Positions 1-5,679 of a stretch of 8,707 nt of DNA are shown piece by piece. The position numbers and the translations under genes are program-made. Origin of the DNA: Nitriliruptorales bacterium. GTDB lineage: Bacteria; Actinomycetota; Nitriliruptoria; Euzebyales; Egibacteraceae. Under the pieces are notes generated by a model. It was given only the letters and a program-made list of their open reading frames with translations. It had not been told where the DNA came from and made no database searches. Position 1 is the first letter of the stretch; every line of letters begins with the position of its first letter. The stretch spans positions 1-8,707 of the forward strand of contig SLNF01000084.1 in assembly GCA_007133145.1 (NCBI GenBank), read 5' to 3'.

Positions 1-1099
1 CCGCCCCGCCGGGGCCGGCGGCGACCGCGCTCGCGGCCACCGGGCCGACGGTCTGGCCGAGCCTCGAGCTGCCGACGAACGCCGCGACGACGGTGCCGCG
101 GGCCTCGGGCGGCCCCGCGCCTGCGGCGAGGTCCTGCAGGTTGGGGATGAGCAGGCCCTCACCGAGCCCGAAGACCGCGACGGCCGCGCCGAGCGCGAGC
201 GGGGAGTCGGCGGCGGCGAGGCCGAGCATCGCGACGGCGAGCACCGCCGAGCCGACGACGAGCAGGGGACGGCGGGTCCAGCGCTGCCGCAGCCGGCCGA
301 GCGACAGCGCCACGGCGGTGTTCGTCACCGCGGGGATCCCCAGCAGCAGGCCCCGCTCGCTGCTCGACAGCCCGAAGGCCTGCTCGGCGTGGACCGGCAG
401 GACCGTGAGCAGCACGCCGAAGATCAGCGCGAAGACGACGAGCCCGCCGAGGAGGATCCCCGCGAGTCGCGGCGCGAGCAGCAGGGGCCCGAGCCGGCGC
501 AGCTGCGCGCCGACGCCGACGGCGTCCCCGTGCGCCCCTTCGGCAAGGCCACGGTGGGCCCACCATGCGGTGAGCAGCGCGACCGGGTAGGGGGCGAAGG
601 ACGCCCTCCAGTCGAAGGCCTCGACGAGCCAGCCTGCGAGCGCCGGGGTGAGGGCGAGGCAGGTCGTGAGCACCGCGGCGTTGCGGCCGATGAGCCGGGC
701 GCGCTGGGCGCCGTCCCAGTGGTCGCCGATGAGGACGATGACGAGGTTGATGAGCCCGGCGCTGCCGATGCCCTGCAGCAGTCGCAGTGTGACGAGAACA
801 CCGAGGCTCGGGGCGAGGGCGCCGAGGCCCCCCGCGACACCGAAGAGCACGAGGCAGGGCACGAGCACCCGGCGTCGGCCCCAGCGGTCGGCGAGCGCGC
901 CGATGACCGGGGCGAGGACGATCCCCGGCAGCGTCGCTGCCCCGATGACGAGGCCTGCCTGCGCGGGGCGGCCCCCGACCCCGGCGAGGATCTCCGGCAG
1001 GGCCGGCGCGACGAGGGTGTTGACGGTGATGCCGGTCGCGGTGATCGCGAAGAGGAGCGCGAGGCGCGGAGGCGCCGGCGCGGCGGTCGCCTCGCTCAC
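1..1099 (-). CDS. MFS drug-efflux-type transporter (3' end beyond window)
   Basis: Proton-driven major facilitator superfamily exporter of the inner membrane, probably of the 12-helix drug/H+ antiporter type; the substrate cannot be read. Reading from a GTG at 1099, 366 codons are open to the window edge. Helix 1 spans about residues 13-35. The helix 2-3 loop carries motif A (GALADRWGRRR, 67-77). A basic helix 4 follows (LRLLQGIGSAG, 105-115), and TPALAGWL (151-158) sits where the helix-5 antiporter motif C lies. The rest alternates hydrophobic helices and short basic loops; relative to a usual length near 400, about the last helix is missing. The start overlaps the TGA of the upstream kinase (GTGA, 1096-1099) and has no clear Shine-Dalgarno of its own, so translation is probably coupled to the kinase. 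Family assignment is firm; drug efflux is inferred. Confidence 0.88.
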   Translation of the reverse strand, partial: MSEATAAPAPPRLALLFAITATGITVNTLVAPALPEILAGVGGRPAQAGLVIGAATLPGIVLAPVIGALADRWGRRRVLVPCLVLFGVAGGLGALAPSLGVLVTLRLLQGIGSAGLINLVIVLIGDHWDGAQRARLIGRNAAVLTTCLALTPALAGWLVEAFDWRASFAPYPVALLTAWWAHRGLAEGAHGDAVGVGAQLRRLGPLLLAPRLAGILLGGLVVFALIFGVLLTVLPVHAEQAFGLSSSERGLLLGIPAVTNTAVALSLGRLRQRWTRRPLLVVGSAVLAVAMLGLAAADSPLALGAAVAVFGLGEGLLIPNLQDLAAGAGPPEARGTVVAAFVGSSRLGQTVGPVAASAVAAGPGGA

Positions 1100-3009
1100 C
1101 CGCGGACCGCGCGACGGGCGAGCAGCGACCGGATCGCCGCGGCGAGGTCGTGGGCGCTGAACGGCTTCGCGAGGAAGGCGGTGGGGCGGTCGCCGTCGTC
1201 CGGGATGCGTTCGCCGGTGTAGCCGGAGACGTAGAGCACCGCGAGGCCGGGACGCGCTGCGGCGAGGGCCTCGGCGAGGCCCGGGCCGTCGAGGCGGGGC
1301 ATGACGACGTCGGTGAGCAGGAGGTCGATGTGCCCCTCGTGGGCGCTGGCGCGGGCGAGCGCGTCCTCGCCGTCGTGCGCCGCGAGGGTGGTGTAGCCGA
1401 GCCGCTCGAGCATGCGCTTCGTGGCCTCGCGCACCGGCTCGTGGTCCTCGGCGAGGAGGATCGTCGCGCTGCCGTCCGCCTGGCCGGGCCTGGGCGCGCC
1501 ACCCGCGCCCGAGGAGGACGCCGGTGCCTCGAAGCGGGGGAGGAGCACGCGCACCGTCGTCCCGCGCCCCGGAGCGCTGTCGACGTCGACGTGCCCGCCC
1601 GACTGGGTGACGATGCCGTAGACGCTCGCGAGGCCAAGCCCCGACCCGGCGCCAGGATCCTTCGTGGTGAAGAAGGGATCGAAGGCGCGCCCAGCGACCT
1701 CGGCGCTCATGCCCTCGCCGTCGTCGGCCACGGTGACGAGCACGTAGTCACCCGCGGCGATCCCCGGGCCTGCGGGGGTCCCGGACCCCTCGACGGTGAG
1801 GCGCGAGACCGCGACGGCAATGCGCCCTTCCTCCCCGCACGCGTCGCGGGCGTTGAGGACGAGGTTGACGAGCACCTGCTGGAACTGCCTGGGGTCGACG
1901 TGGACCTGCCCGGCGTCCTCGGCCACCTCGACGGAGAAGCCGAGGCGCTCCGGCAGGACGCTGCGCAGGACGGGGGCGACCTCGCGGGTGAGCCTCGCCG
2001 CCGGGTGCGTCTCGGGGCGCAGGACCTGCTGGCGGCTGAAGGCGAGCAGTTGGGTGACGAGATCGGCGCCGCGGCGGGCGGCGTCAGCGATGGCGGCGAC
2101 GTCGCGCTGCGCCTGCGGGTCGTCGGCGAGCCCCTCGGCGAGGAGCTCGGCGTGGCCGCCGACGACGGTGAGGAGGTTGTTGAAGTCATGGGCGACGCCG
2201 GCGGCGAGCTGCCCGACCGTCTCGCTGCGCTGGGCCTGGGTGAGGCGGGTCTCGAGGCGTCGCTGGTCACCGACGTCGAGGAAGTACCCGGTCATCCCGC
2301 TCGCGGAGGGGTAGGCGCGGACCTGGTACCACGTGTCGAGGGGCGGCGGGTAGTACTCCTCGAAGACGAGGGGGCCCTCACCCTCGAGCGCCCGGGTGTA
2401 GCCGTCCTCGAAGGCGGTGCCGCGGGCTTCGGGGAAGACCTCGAACATCCGCTGCCCGAGCAGGTCGTCGGCCCGCATGCCGAGGATGCGCAGCATCGCC
2501 TCGTTGACGTAGGTGATGCGGTAGTCGCGGTCCATCGTGAAGACGCCGTCGCTGATCGACGACAGCAGCTCCTCACGGGCGGCGTGCGCCTCATCGAGCG
2601 CGGCGTGCGCGCGGCGCTGCGCGCTGACGTCGCGGAAGAGCACGAGGATCCCGTCGCCGGCCTTCGAGGCGCTGAGCGCATACCACGCATCGAGCGCGTC
2701 GGCGTCGTAGCGCACCTCCGTGGCGTAGGTCCCGTCGCCCTCGACGACCGCAGCGAAGGCGTCGAAGAGCCCGAGCGCCGCGTGGCCGGGGCGTTCGTCG
2801 AGCAGCCGGCGGGGCCCGGCGTCGGCGTCGAGCCCCACCATGCGCCGCCCCGCCGGGTTCATGAAGGTGCGCGTGAAGTCGACGATGCGGCCGTCGGCGT
2901 CGCGGACCGCCTCGTAGAGGACGACACCGGCGTCGCTGCTCCACAGCGCCTCCAGCAGCGCGCTCCGGCCGACGGCGGGGTCGTCGGTGGCGGAAGACCG
3001 GCTCGTCAC
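1096..3009 (-). CDS. Soluble PAS-PAS hybrid histidine kinase with C-terminal receiver
   Basis: Cytosolic sensor kinase of 637 residues. It autophosphorylates a histidine and passes the phosphate to its own receiver; the signal is unknown. There is no signal peptide or membrane segment. PAS 1 lies at about 25-135 (EAVRDADGRIVDF, NPAGRRM) and PAS 2 at about 145-250 (GVFTMDRDYRITYVNEA). The dimerisation/phosphoacceptor segment is about 262-325 with H-box AHDFNN (H274). The ATPase domain is about 365-492, with N-box NLVLNARDA (N382, N386), G1 DDGEGM (429-434), F-box DPFFTTK and G2 GSGLGL (455-460). After a Gly/Ala/Ser linker (about 495-513) comes a receiver (515-635) with acidic pair E521/D522, phosphoacceptor D567, S595 and K615. 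All key residues are present. The GTG start lies 16 bases after the PEBP stop with a weak GCGGGA upstream. No separate response regulator is visible; the downstream MFS gene overlaps its stop. Confidence 0.95.
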   Translation of the reverse strand: MTSRSSATDDPAVGRSALLEALWSSDAGVVLYEAVRDADGRIVDFTRTFMNPAGRRMVGLDADAGPRRLLDERPGHAALGLFDAFAAVVEGDGTYATEVRYDADALDAWYALSASKAGDGILVLFRDVSAQRRAHAALDEAHAAREELLSSISDGVFTMDRDYRITYVNEAMLRILGMRADDLLGQRMFEVFPEARGTAFEDGYTRALEGEGPLVFEEYYPPPLDTWYQVRAYPSASGMTGYFLDVGDQRRLETRLTQAQRSETVGQLAAGVAHDFNNLLTVVGGHAELLAEGLADDPQAQRDVAAIADAARRGADLVTQLLAFSRQQVLRPETHPAARLTREVAPVLRSVLPERLGFSVEVAEDAGQVHVDPRQFQQVLVNLVLNARDACGEEGRIAVAVSRLTVEGSGTPAGPGIAAGDYVLVTVADDGEGMSAEVAGRAFDPFFTTKDPGAGSGLGLASVYGIVTQSGGHVDVDSAPGRGTTVRVLLPRFEAPASSSGAGGAPRPGQADGSATILLAEDHEPVREATKRMLERLGYTTLAAHDGEDALARASAHEGHIDLLLTDVVMPRLDGPGLAEALAAARPGLAVLYVSGYTGERIPDDGDRPTAFLAKPFSAHDLAAAIRSLLARRAVRG

Positions 3010-3025
3010 GTCGTCCCGCTGGCCC

Positions 3026-3490
3026 TCACCGCTCGTAGGTGCCGACGAGCCGGTTCATCTCGAGCACGTGGCCGTCGAGACGCCCGAGGAGCTCGAGCCG
3101 GGACAGGCCGGGACCGTCGGTGATCGCGGTGTCGAGGGCGTAGAGGAAGAAGAAGTAGTGGTGGGTGCCGTGCCCGGGCGGGGGCATGGGGCCGCCGTAG
3201 CCGGTGCCGCCGAAGTCGTTGACCCCCTCGGTGAACCGGCCGCCGCCGTTCTCGGCGATGCGCCCCGCGTCGGCGGGGATGCCGTAGACGACCCAGTGCG
3301 TGAAGCCGTGGGCGAGGGGGGCGTCGGGGTCGTGGCAGACCACGGCGAGTTCGCGGGTGCCTTGCGGCACGCCGTGGAAGACGAGCTCGGGCGAGTCGTC
3401 GGCGCCCTCGCCGGTGAAGCGCGAGGGAATGGGTGCGCCGAAGTCGAAGGCGGGACTCGTGATCGCGAGGTCGGCGATGGACAGGGGCAT
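3026..3490 (-). CDS. YbhB/YbcL-type phosphatidylethanolamine-binding-like (PEBP) protein
   Basis: Small soluble PEBP-fold protein of 154 residues, close to the usual YbhB length of about 158. Members bind anionic ligands in a conserved pocket; the bacterial role is poorly known, and no signal peptide is seen, so it is likely cytosolic. Pocket motifs are intact: DPDAP (54-58), followed by H61 and the HW pair (65-66), then a glycine/proline-rich GYGGPMPPPGHGTHHY stretch (97-112) and FFLYALD (114-120). The ATG at 3490 is preceded by a strong Shine-Dalgarno, GGAGGT (minus strand, 3502-3497), six bases away. It is the first gene of the minus-strand cluster; the kinase starts 16 bases after its stop, so co-transcription is likely. 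A link between this protein and the kinase's signal is inference from position only. Confidence 0.93.
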   Translation of the reverse strand: MPLSIADLAITSPAFDFGAPIPSRFTGEGADDSPELVFHGVPQGTRELAVVCHDPDAPLAHGFTHWVVYGIPADAGRIAENGGGRFTEGVNDFGGTGYGGPMPPPGHGTHHYFFFLYALDTAITDGPGLSRLELLGRLDGHVLEMNRLVGTYER

Positions 3491-3496
3491 GCGCGC

Positions 3497-3502
3497 ACCT
3501 CC
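3497..3502 (-). promoter_or_regulatory. Strong ribosome binding site of the PEBP gene
   Basis: GGAGGT on the minus strand, six bases before the ATG at 3490. It fixes the start and marks this gene as leadered, unlike the leaderless-looking genes elsewhere in the window. Confidence 0.8.
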
Positions 3503-3529
3503 GGGGCTCGGTGCCTGCGGTCCCGCGTG

Positions 3530-3535
3530 GTTCTA
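3530..3535 (-). promoter_or_regulatory. Tentative -10 hexamer for the PEBP-kinase-MFS unit
   Basis: TAGAAC on the minus strand, 39 bases before the PEBP ATG, is one of the few A/T-containing hexamers in the gap and would leave a leader with room for the GGAGGT site. It lacks the conserved final T, and I see no convincing -35 element, so the call is weak. Confidence 0.2.
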
Positions 3536-3595
3536 CCCGACGTCCCGCCCGGTGACCCTCGACCGTTCGTCCACACCCGTGGTGGTCCCATCCGG

Positions 3596-3659
3596 CCGTG
3601 CGGGCCCGGCCTCGCCGATGCTGGGGCTGCGCGGTCCGTGCGGTCGCGGGCCCGTGCGG
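3596..3659 (+). repeat. Three direct copies of CCGTGCGG before the unknown gene
   Basis: The octamer CCGTGCGG occurs at 3596-3603, 3636-3643 and 3652-3659 (start-to-start spacing 40 and 16) within the 182-base divergent gap 3491-3672. The palindrome CGGGCCCG also occurs twice here (3601-3608, 3647-3654). They could be operator sites for the divergent promoters, but in such GC-rich DNA short repeats also arise by chance. I see no other gene or RNA in this gap. Confidence 0.3.
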
Positions 3660-3660
3660 C

Positions 3661-3666
3661 GAGGAG
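3661..3666 (+). promoter_or_regulatory. Ribosome binding site deciding the start at 3673
   Basis: GAGGAG six bases before the GTG at 3673. It favours this start over the longer reading from the GTG at 3598, which has only a distant GGTGGT. Confidence 0.6.
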
Positions 3667-3672
3667 CGCGGC

Positions 3673-4275
3673 GTGGAGGTGGCGGTGGACGGCGACCGAT
3701 GGGGCAGGATCGTGGCGGGCAGCCTCGTCGACGGCATGCGCCACGAGATCGCGACGGCCGGCTGGGCCGCCTCGCGCGTCGTGGCCGCAGCCGGCGACGA
3801 GACGACGGTGGCCGCGTGGCTCGAGCCCGGCGAGGACGAAGCCGAGGGGCTCGCGGAGGTGCTCCTGCTCGCGGCCGCGCTGGGTTCCGACCGCATCGCC
3901 CATGCCGGCCTCGCCGGCTCGGGCGGGGACGTGGTCCCTCCGCGGGTCGGCCCCCGGGGCCGGCGCCCCGGCGCGGGACGCGCGCTGGGCGTCGAAGTCG
4001 TCGACGGCAGCGGTGGTGCCCTGCAGCGGCGCGCCTGGAGCCATCCCCTCGACGAGGCGGGTGGACGGCCACGGCTCGGACGGGGTGGGGAGGTCCCCGC
4101 CGGGCGGGGCCGGATCGCTGCGGCGCTCGCTGGCGCGGTCGGCCTCGTCGGCTGCCTCGGAGATGCCCCGGCGACCGCCGCGCTGCTCGCGCGCTGCTGC
4201 GCCCGCGGGCACGACCTCCTCGTCACGGGGCCACTCGCTGCGCGGCTGCTCGTCGAGGCCGCCTCCGGGCGGTGA
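3673..4275 (+). CDS. Protein of unknown function, 200 residues
   Basis: I do not recognise this family. The frame has almost exclusively G or C at third positions and reads as a real gene. The GTG at 3673 is preferred because GAGGAG (3661-3666) lies six bases before it; an in-frame GTG at 3598 would add 25 residues rich in Arg and Cys with no good ribosome site. The N-terminal part (1-80) mixes charged and hydrophobic residues like a folded alpha/beta domain (RIVAGSLVDGMRHEI, a long Leu/Ala-rich helix around 58-70). The middle (about 82-146) is rich in Gly, Pro and Arg and probably flexible. The C-terminal part has a hydrophobic Ala/Gly/Leu run (148-163), possibly a buried helix or one weak membrane segment, and a Cys pair (175-176). 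It is divergent from the PEBP gene and convergent with the voltage-sensor gene; no function can be assigned. Confidence 0.7.
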   Translation: MEVAVDGDRWGRIVAGSLVDGMRHEIATAGWAASRVVAAAGDETTVAAWLEPGEDEAEGLAEVLLLAAALGSDRIAHAGLAGSGGDVVPPRVGPRGRRPGAGRALGVEVVDGSGGALQRRAWSHPLDEAGGRPRLGRGGEVPAGRGRIAAALAGAVGLVGCLGDAPATAALLARCCARGHDLLVTGPLAARLLVEAASGR

Positions 4276-4301
4276 GCGCCGTGGTGGTGGCGCGGGCCGG
4301 A

Positions 4302-4323
4302 GACGGCGAGCGGCTCAGCCGTC
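4302..4323. terminator. Hairpin between convergent genes ending at 4275 and 4315
   Basis: GACGGC (4302-4307) pairs with GCCGTC (4318-4323). Inside, GAG pairs with CTC around a CGG loop with one bulged base. The hairpin spans the stop of the minus-strand voltage-sensor gene and lies just past the plus-strand gene, so it could act from both sides. There is no T-run on either strand, so a classical intrinsic terminator is not shown. A weaker inverted repeat (GCGCC 4276-4280, GGCGC 4289-4293) lies immediately before it. Confidence 0.35.
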
Positions 4324-4971
4324 GGCGCGCTCGTCGCCCCGCGCGCGCAGGACGACGACGGTCGCGCCGAAGAGGATGAGCCCGGCGAGCACGACCGGCC
4401 AGATGCCGAAGGAGCCGACGACGTGGTCGACGGCGCGCCGGCTCTGCGAGGTCGGGTCGGCGAGGACGAGGCCGACGAAGGCCGCGGCGAGCGCGGTCAC
4501 CCCGATCGCGACGGCGTTGCGCAGCCGGCCCTCGAGGTCGGCGCGCTCACGGAGGATCCTGCCGGCCTTGACGATGCGGTTGACGCGCAGCACGCGCACC
4601 GCGCCGACGAAGCGCACGAGGCGCAGCAACTGCAATGGCCCCACGGCGAAGACGACCGCGAGGAGCGCGACGAGCGTGACCCCGAGCAGGAAGCGGTTCT
4701 CCTTGAGCCAGCGACGCCGGTCGCTGGCGAGCCAGAAGAGGATGACCGACTCGGCGGTGAGCACGCTCAGCGAGGCCCAGTTGAGGACCTGCCCGACCAG
4801 CGACAGCGGCGGGTCGCCCATCGAGAGGAACACCGCGGGGATCGAGGCCACCGCGGCGACGACGACCGGCACGGCGAGGCGCTGCTCGACCCGGTGCAGG
4901 CGCGGGTCGGCGGCCTCGTCGGCCTCGGTGCTCTGCGGCGGGTCCCCCGGCCGCTCGTCTGCGGCGCTCAT
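4315..4971 (-). CDS. Voltage-sensor-like membrane protein lacking a recognisable pore filter
   Basis: Membrane protein of 218 residues laid out like a six-segment voltage-gated cation channel. After a hydrophilic acidic N-terminus (1-30) come S1 (about 33-51), S2 (about 60-83, with acidic E74) and S3 (about 94-113). S4 has basic residues at every third position: R117, R120, R126, R129, R132, K135, R138 and R141, with one gap at 123. Two further hydrophobic segments (about 152-171 and 191-208) sit where S5 and S6 would be. The roughly 18 residues between them (DPTSQSRRAVDHVVGSFG) contain no TVGYG-type filter, and I saw none in the other frames nearby. The usual S3 aspartate also seems absent. 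The protein ends 10 residues after the last helix. It may be a degenerate channel, a voltage-sensor protein without a pore, or a subunit. The ATG at 4971 lies eight bases after a -10 hexamer. Confidence 0.8.
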   Translation of the reverse strand: MSAADERPGDPPQSTEADEAADPRLHRVEQRLAVPVVVAAVASIPAVFLSMGDPPLSLVGQVLNWASLSVLTAESVILFWLASDRRRWLKENRFLLGVTLVALLAVVFAVGPLQLLRLVRFVGAVRVLRVNRIVKAGRILRERADLEGRLRNAVAIGVTALAAAFVGLVLADPTSQSRRAVDHVVGSFGIWPVVLAGLILFGATVVVLRARGDERADG

Positions 4972-4979
4972 GGCGCCTC

Positions 4980-5008
4980 ATCGTAGGCCCGCAGGCGGCC
5001 GAGCCCAA
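4980..5008 (-). promoter_or_regulatory. Promoter of the voltage-sensor gene, apparently leaderless
   Basis: On the minus strand TTGGGC (5008-5003), then 17 bases, then TACGAT (4985-4980), then eight bases to the ATG at 4971. The hexamers resemble -35 and -10 sites of the housekeeping sigma factor at ideal spacing, and transcription would begin at or within a couple of bases of the start codon. A GAGG (4979-4976) also lies in the eight bases, but would hardly be transcribed. Confidence 0.6.
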
Positions 5009-5103
5009 CGGCGATCCGCCCGGCCGCTCGTGCGGCGGCCGTGGCGCTGACCGGGCCGTCGCCCGGTGGTCGGGTCGGCTCGACGGTGGCTGCGGTGCCC
5101 CCC

Positions 5104-5118
5104 GCAGGGGTACCCTGC
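5104..5118. promoter_or_regulatory. Inverted repeat overlapping the algH-like -10 site
   Basis: GCAGGG-GTA-CCCTGC (5104-5118), six-base arms around three bases, with the exact palindrome GGGTACCC at its core (5108-5115). It covers the candidate -10 hexamer TACCCT (5111-5116), the expected place for a repressor operator. Operator function is inferred from position only. Confidence 0.35.
5111..5116 (+). promoter_or_regulatory. Candidate -10 hexamer for the algH-yczE unit
   Basis: TACCCT fits TANNNT and ends nine bases before the ATG at 5126, so the transcript would be leaderless or nearly so. This matches the lack of a usable Shine-Dalgarno: the only purine run, AGGGG, is 15 bases away. No convincing -35 element is seen. 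The rest of the 4972-5125 gap shows only GC-rich inverted repeats such as GCCGC/GCGGC (5023-5036). Confidence 0.45.
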
Positions 5119-5125
5119 CGCACCG

Positions 5126-5668
5126 ATGCCCGCCACGGATGACACGCTGCTGACCGGACGCCTCGTCGTGGCGACCCCCGACCTCGCCGACGAGAACTTC
5201 GAGGGCGCCGTCGTCCTCATCCTCGAGCACGAGGCGGAGGGGGCGCTGGGGGTCGTGCTCAACCGCACCCGCGGGATCGACGTCGTGAGTCTGCTGCCGG
5301 CCTGGCACGACCTCGCGGCCGCCCCCGCGGTGCTCTTCAGCGGCGGCCCCGTGCAGCCCGACGAAGCCGTCATCGGCCTCGGGCGCTCGGCGACGCCCGC
5401 CCAGCCGGTGACCGCCGACCTCGGCGTCGTCGACCTCGAGCGCGGCCCCGAGGAGCAGGCCGACGTGACCGCGGTGCGGCTGTTCACCGGCTATGCCGGC
5501 TGGGGGCCCGGCCAGCTCGAGGAGGAGATCGACGCGGGCTCGTGGTTCGTCGTCGAGCCGGCGGCCGACGACCCGCTGACCGCCGATCCCGACGGGTTGT
5601 GGCGGCGGGTGCTGCTGCGGCAGGGCGGGGTCTTCAAGACGGTCACCGAGGATCCGAGCCTCAACTGA
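5126..5668 (+). CDS. YqgE/AlgH family protein (UPF0301, DUF179)
   Basis: Soluble cytosolic protein of 180 residues, the usual length for this widespread bacterial family. AlgH was first named for an effect on alginate production in Pseudomonas, but the biochemical activity is unsettled. Family blocks are all present in order: GRLVVATPDL with ENFEGAVVLILEH (11-35), EGALGVVLNR (38-47), FSGGPVQPD (71-79), RLFTGYAGWGPGQLEEEI (118-135), SWFVVEP (139-145) and LWRRVLLRQGG (158-168). The frame is open 20 codons further upstream to a GTG at 5066, but the homology begins just after the ATG at 5126, which also follows a -10 hexamer, so I start there. A YczE-type gene follows 11 bases after the stop, and they are probably co-transcribed. 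It is divergent from the voltage-sensor gene across 154 bases. Confidence 0.93.
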   Translation: MPATDDTLLTGRLVVATPDLADENFEGAVVLILEHEAEGALGVVLNRTRGIDVVSLLPAWHDLAAAPAVLFSGGPVQPDEAVIGLGRSATPAQPVTADLGVVDLERGPEEQADVTAVRLFTGYAGWGPGQLEEEIDAGSWFVVEPAADDPLTADPDGLWRRVLLRQGGVFKTVTEDPSLN

Positions 5669-5672
5669 GAGG
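5667..5672 (+). promoter_or_regulatory. Ribosome binding site of the YczE-type gene
   Basis: GAGAGG overlaps the last two bases of the upstream TGA stop (5666-5668) and ends seven bases before the GTG at 5680. It fixes that start and suggests reinitiation by ribosomes finishing the algH-like gene. Confidence 0.7.
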
Positions 5673-5679
5673 CGCGCCG

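Noticed and set aside
159..1637. Minus-strand open frame of 492 codons across the end of the kinase and the MFS gene
   Set aside because: The product is Arg/Pro/Ser/Ala-rich with no motif and is shifted relative to two clear protein families on the same strand.
1150..3123. Long plus-strand open frame (657 codons) opposite the kinase
   Set aside because: It mirrors the kinase codon pattern; the product is a Gly/Glu/Val/Arg-rich string with no family motif, while the minus strand encodes complete kinase and receiver motifs.
3055..4212. Minus-strand frame opposite the 200-residue unknown gene
   Set aside because: It runs out of frame into the PEBP gene and lacks a ribosome site; the plus-strand frame has better third-position bias and a GAGGAG site at the right distance.
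4315..4500. Frameshift hiding a TVGYG filter in the voltage-sensor gene
   Set aside because: Reading the other minus-strand frames in the S5-S6 region gives no filter-like sequence, so the missing filter does not seem to be a simple sequencing or frameshift error.
5023..5036. GCCGC-TCGT-GCGGC hairpin in the 4972-5125 gap as a riboswitch or small RNA
   Set aside because: Only five base pairs, lying upstream of both presumed start points; nothing else supports an RNA element.
2987..5050. Plus-strand open frame of 687 codons spanning several genes
   Set aside because: It crosses the PEBP gene, the divergent gap, the unknown gene in another frame and the voltage-sensor gene; low-complexity product typical of stop-poor GC-rich DNA.
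5066..5125. GTG start at 5066 for the algH-like gene
   Set aside because: The extra 20 residues lie outside the family alignment and overlap the candidate promoter and palindrome.
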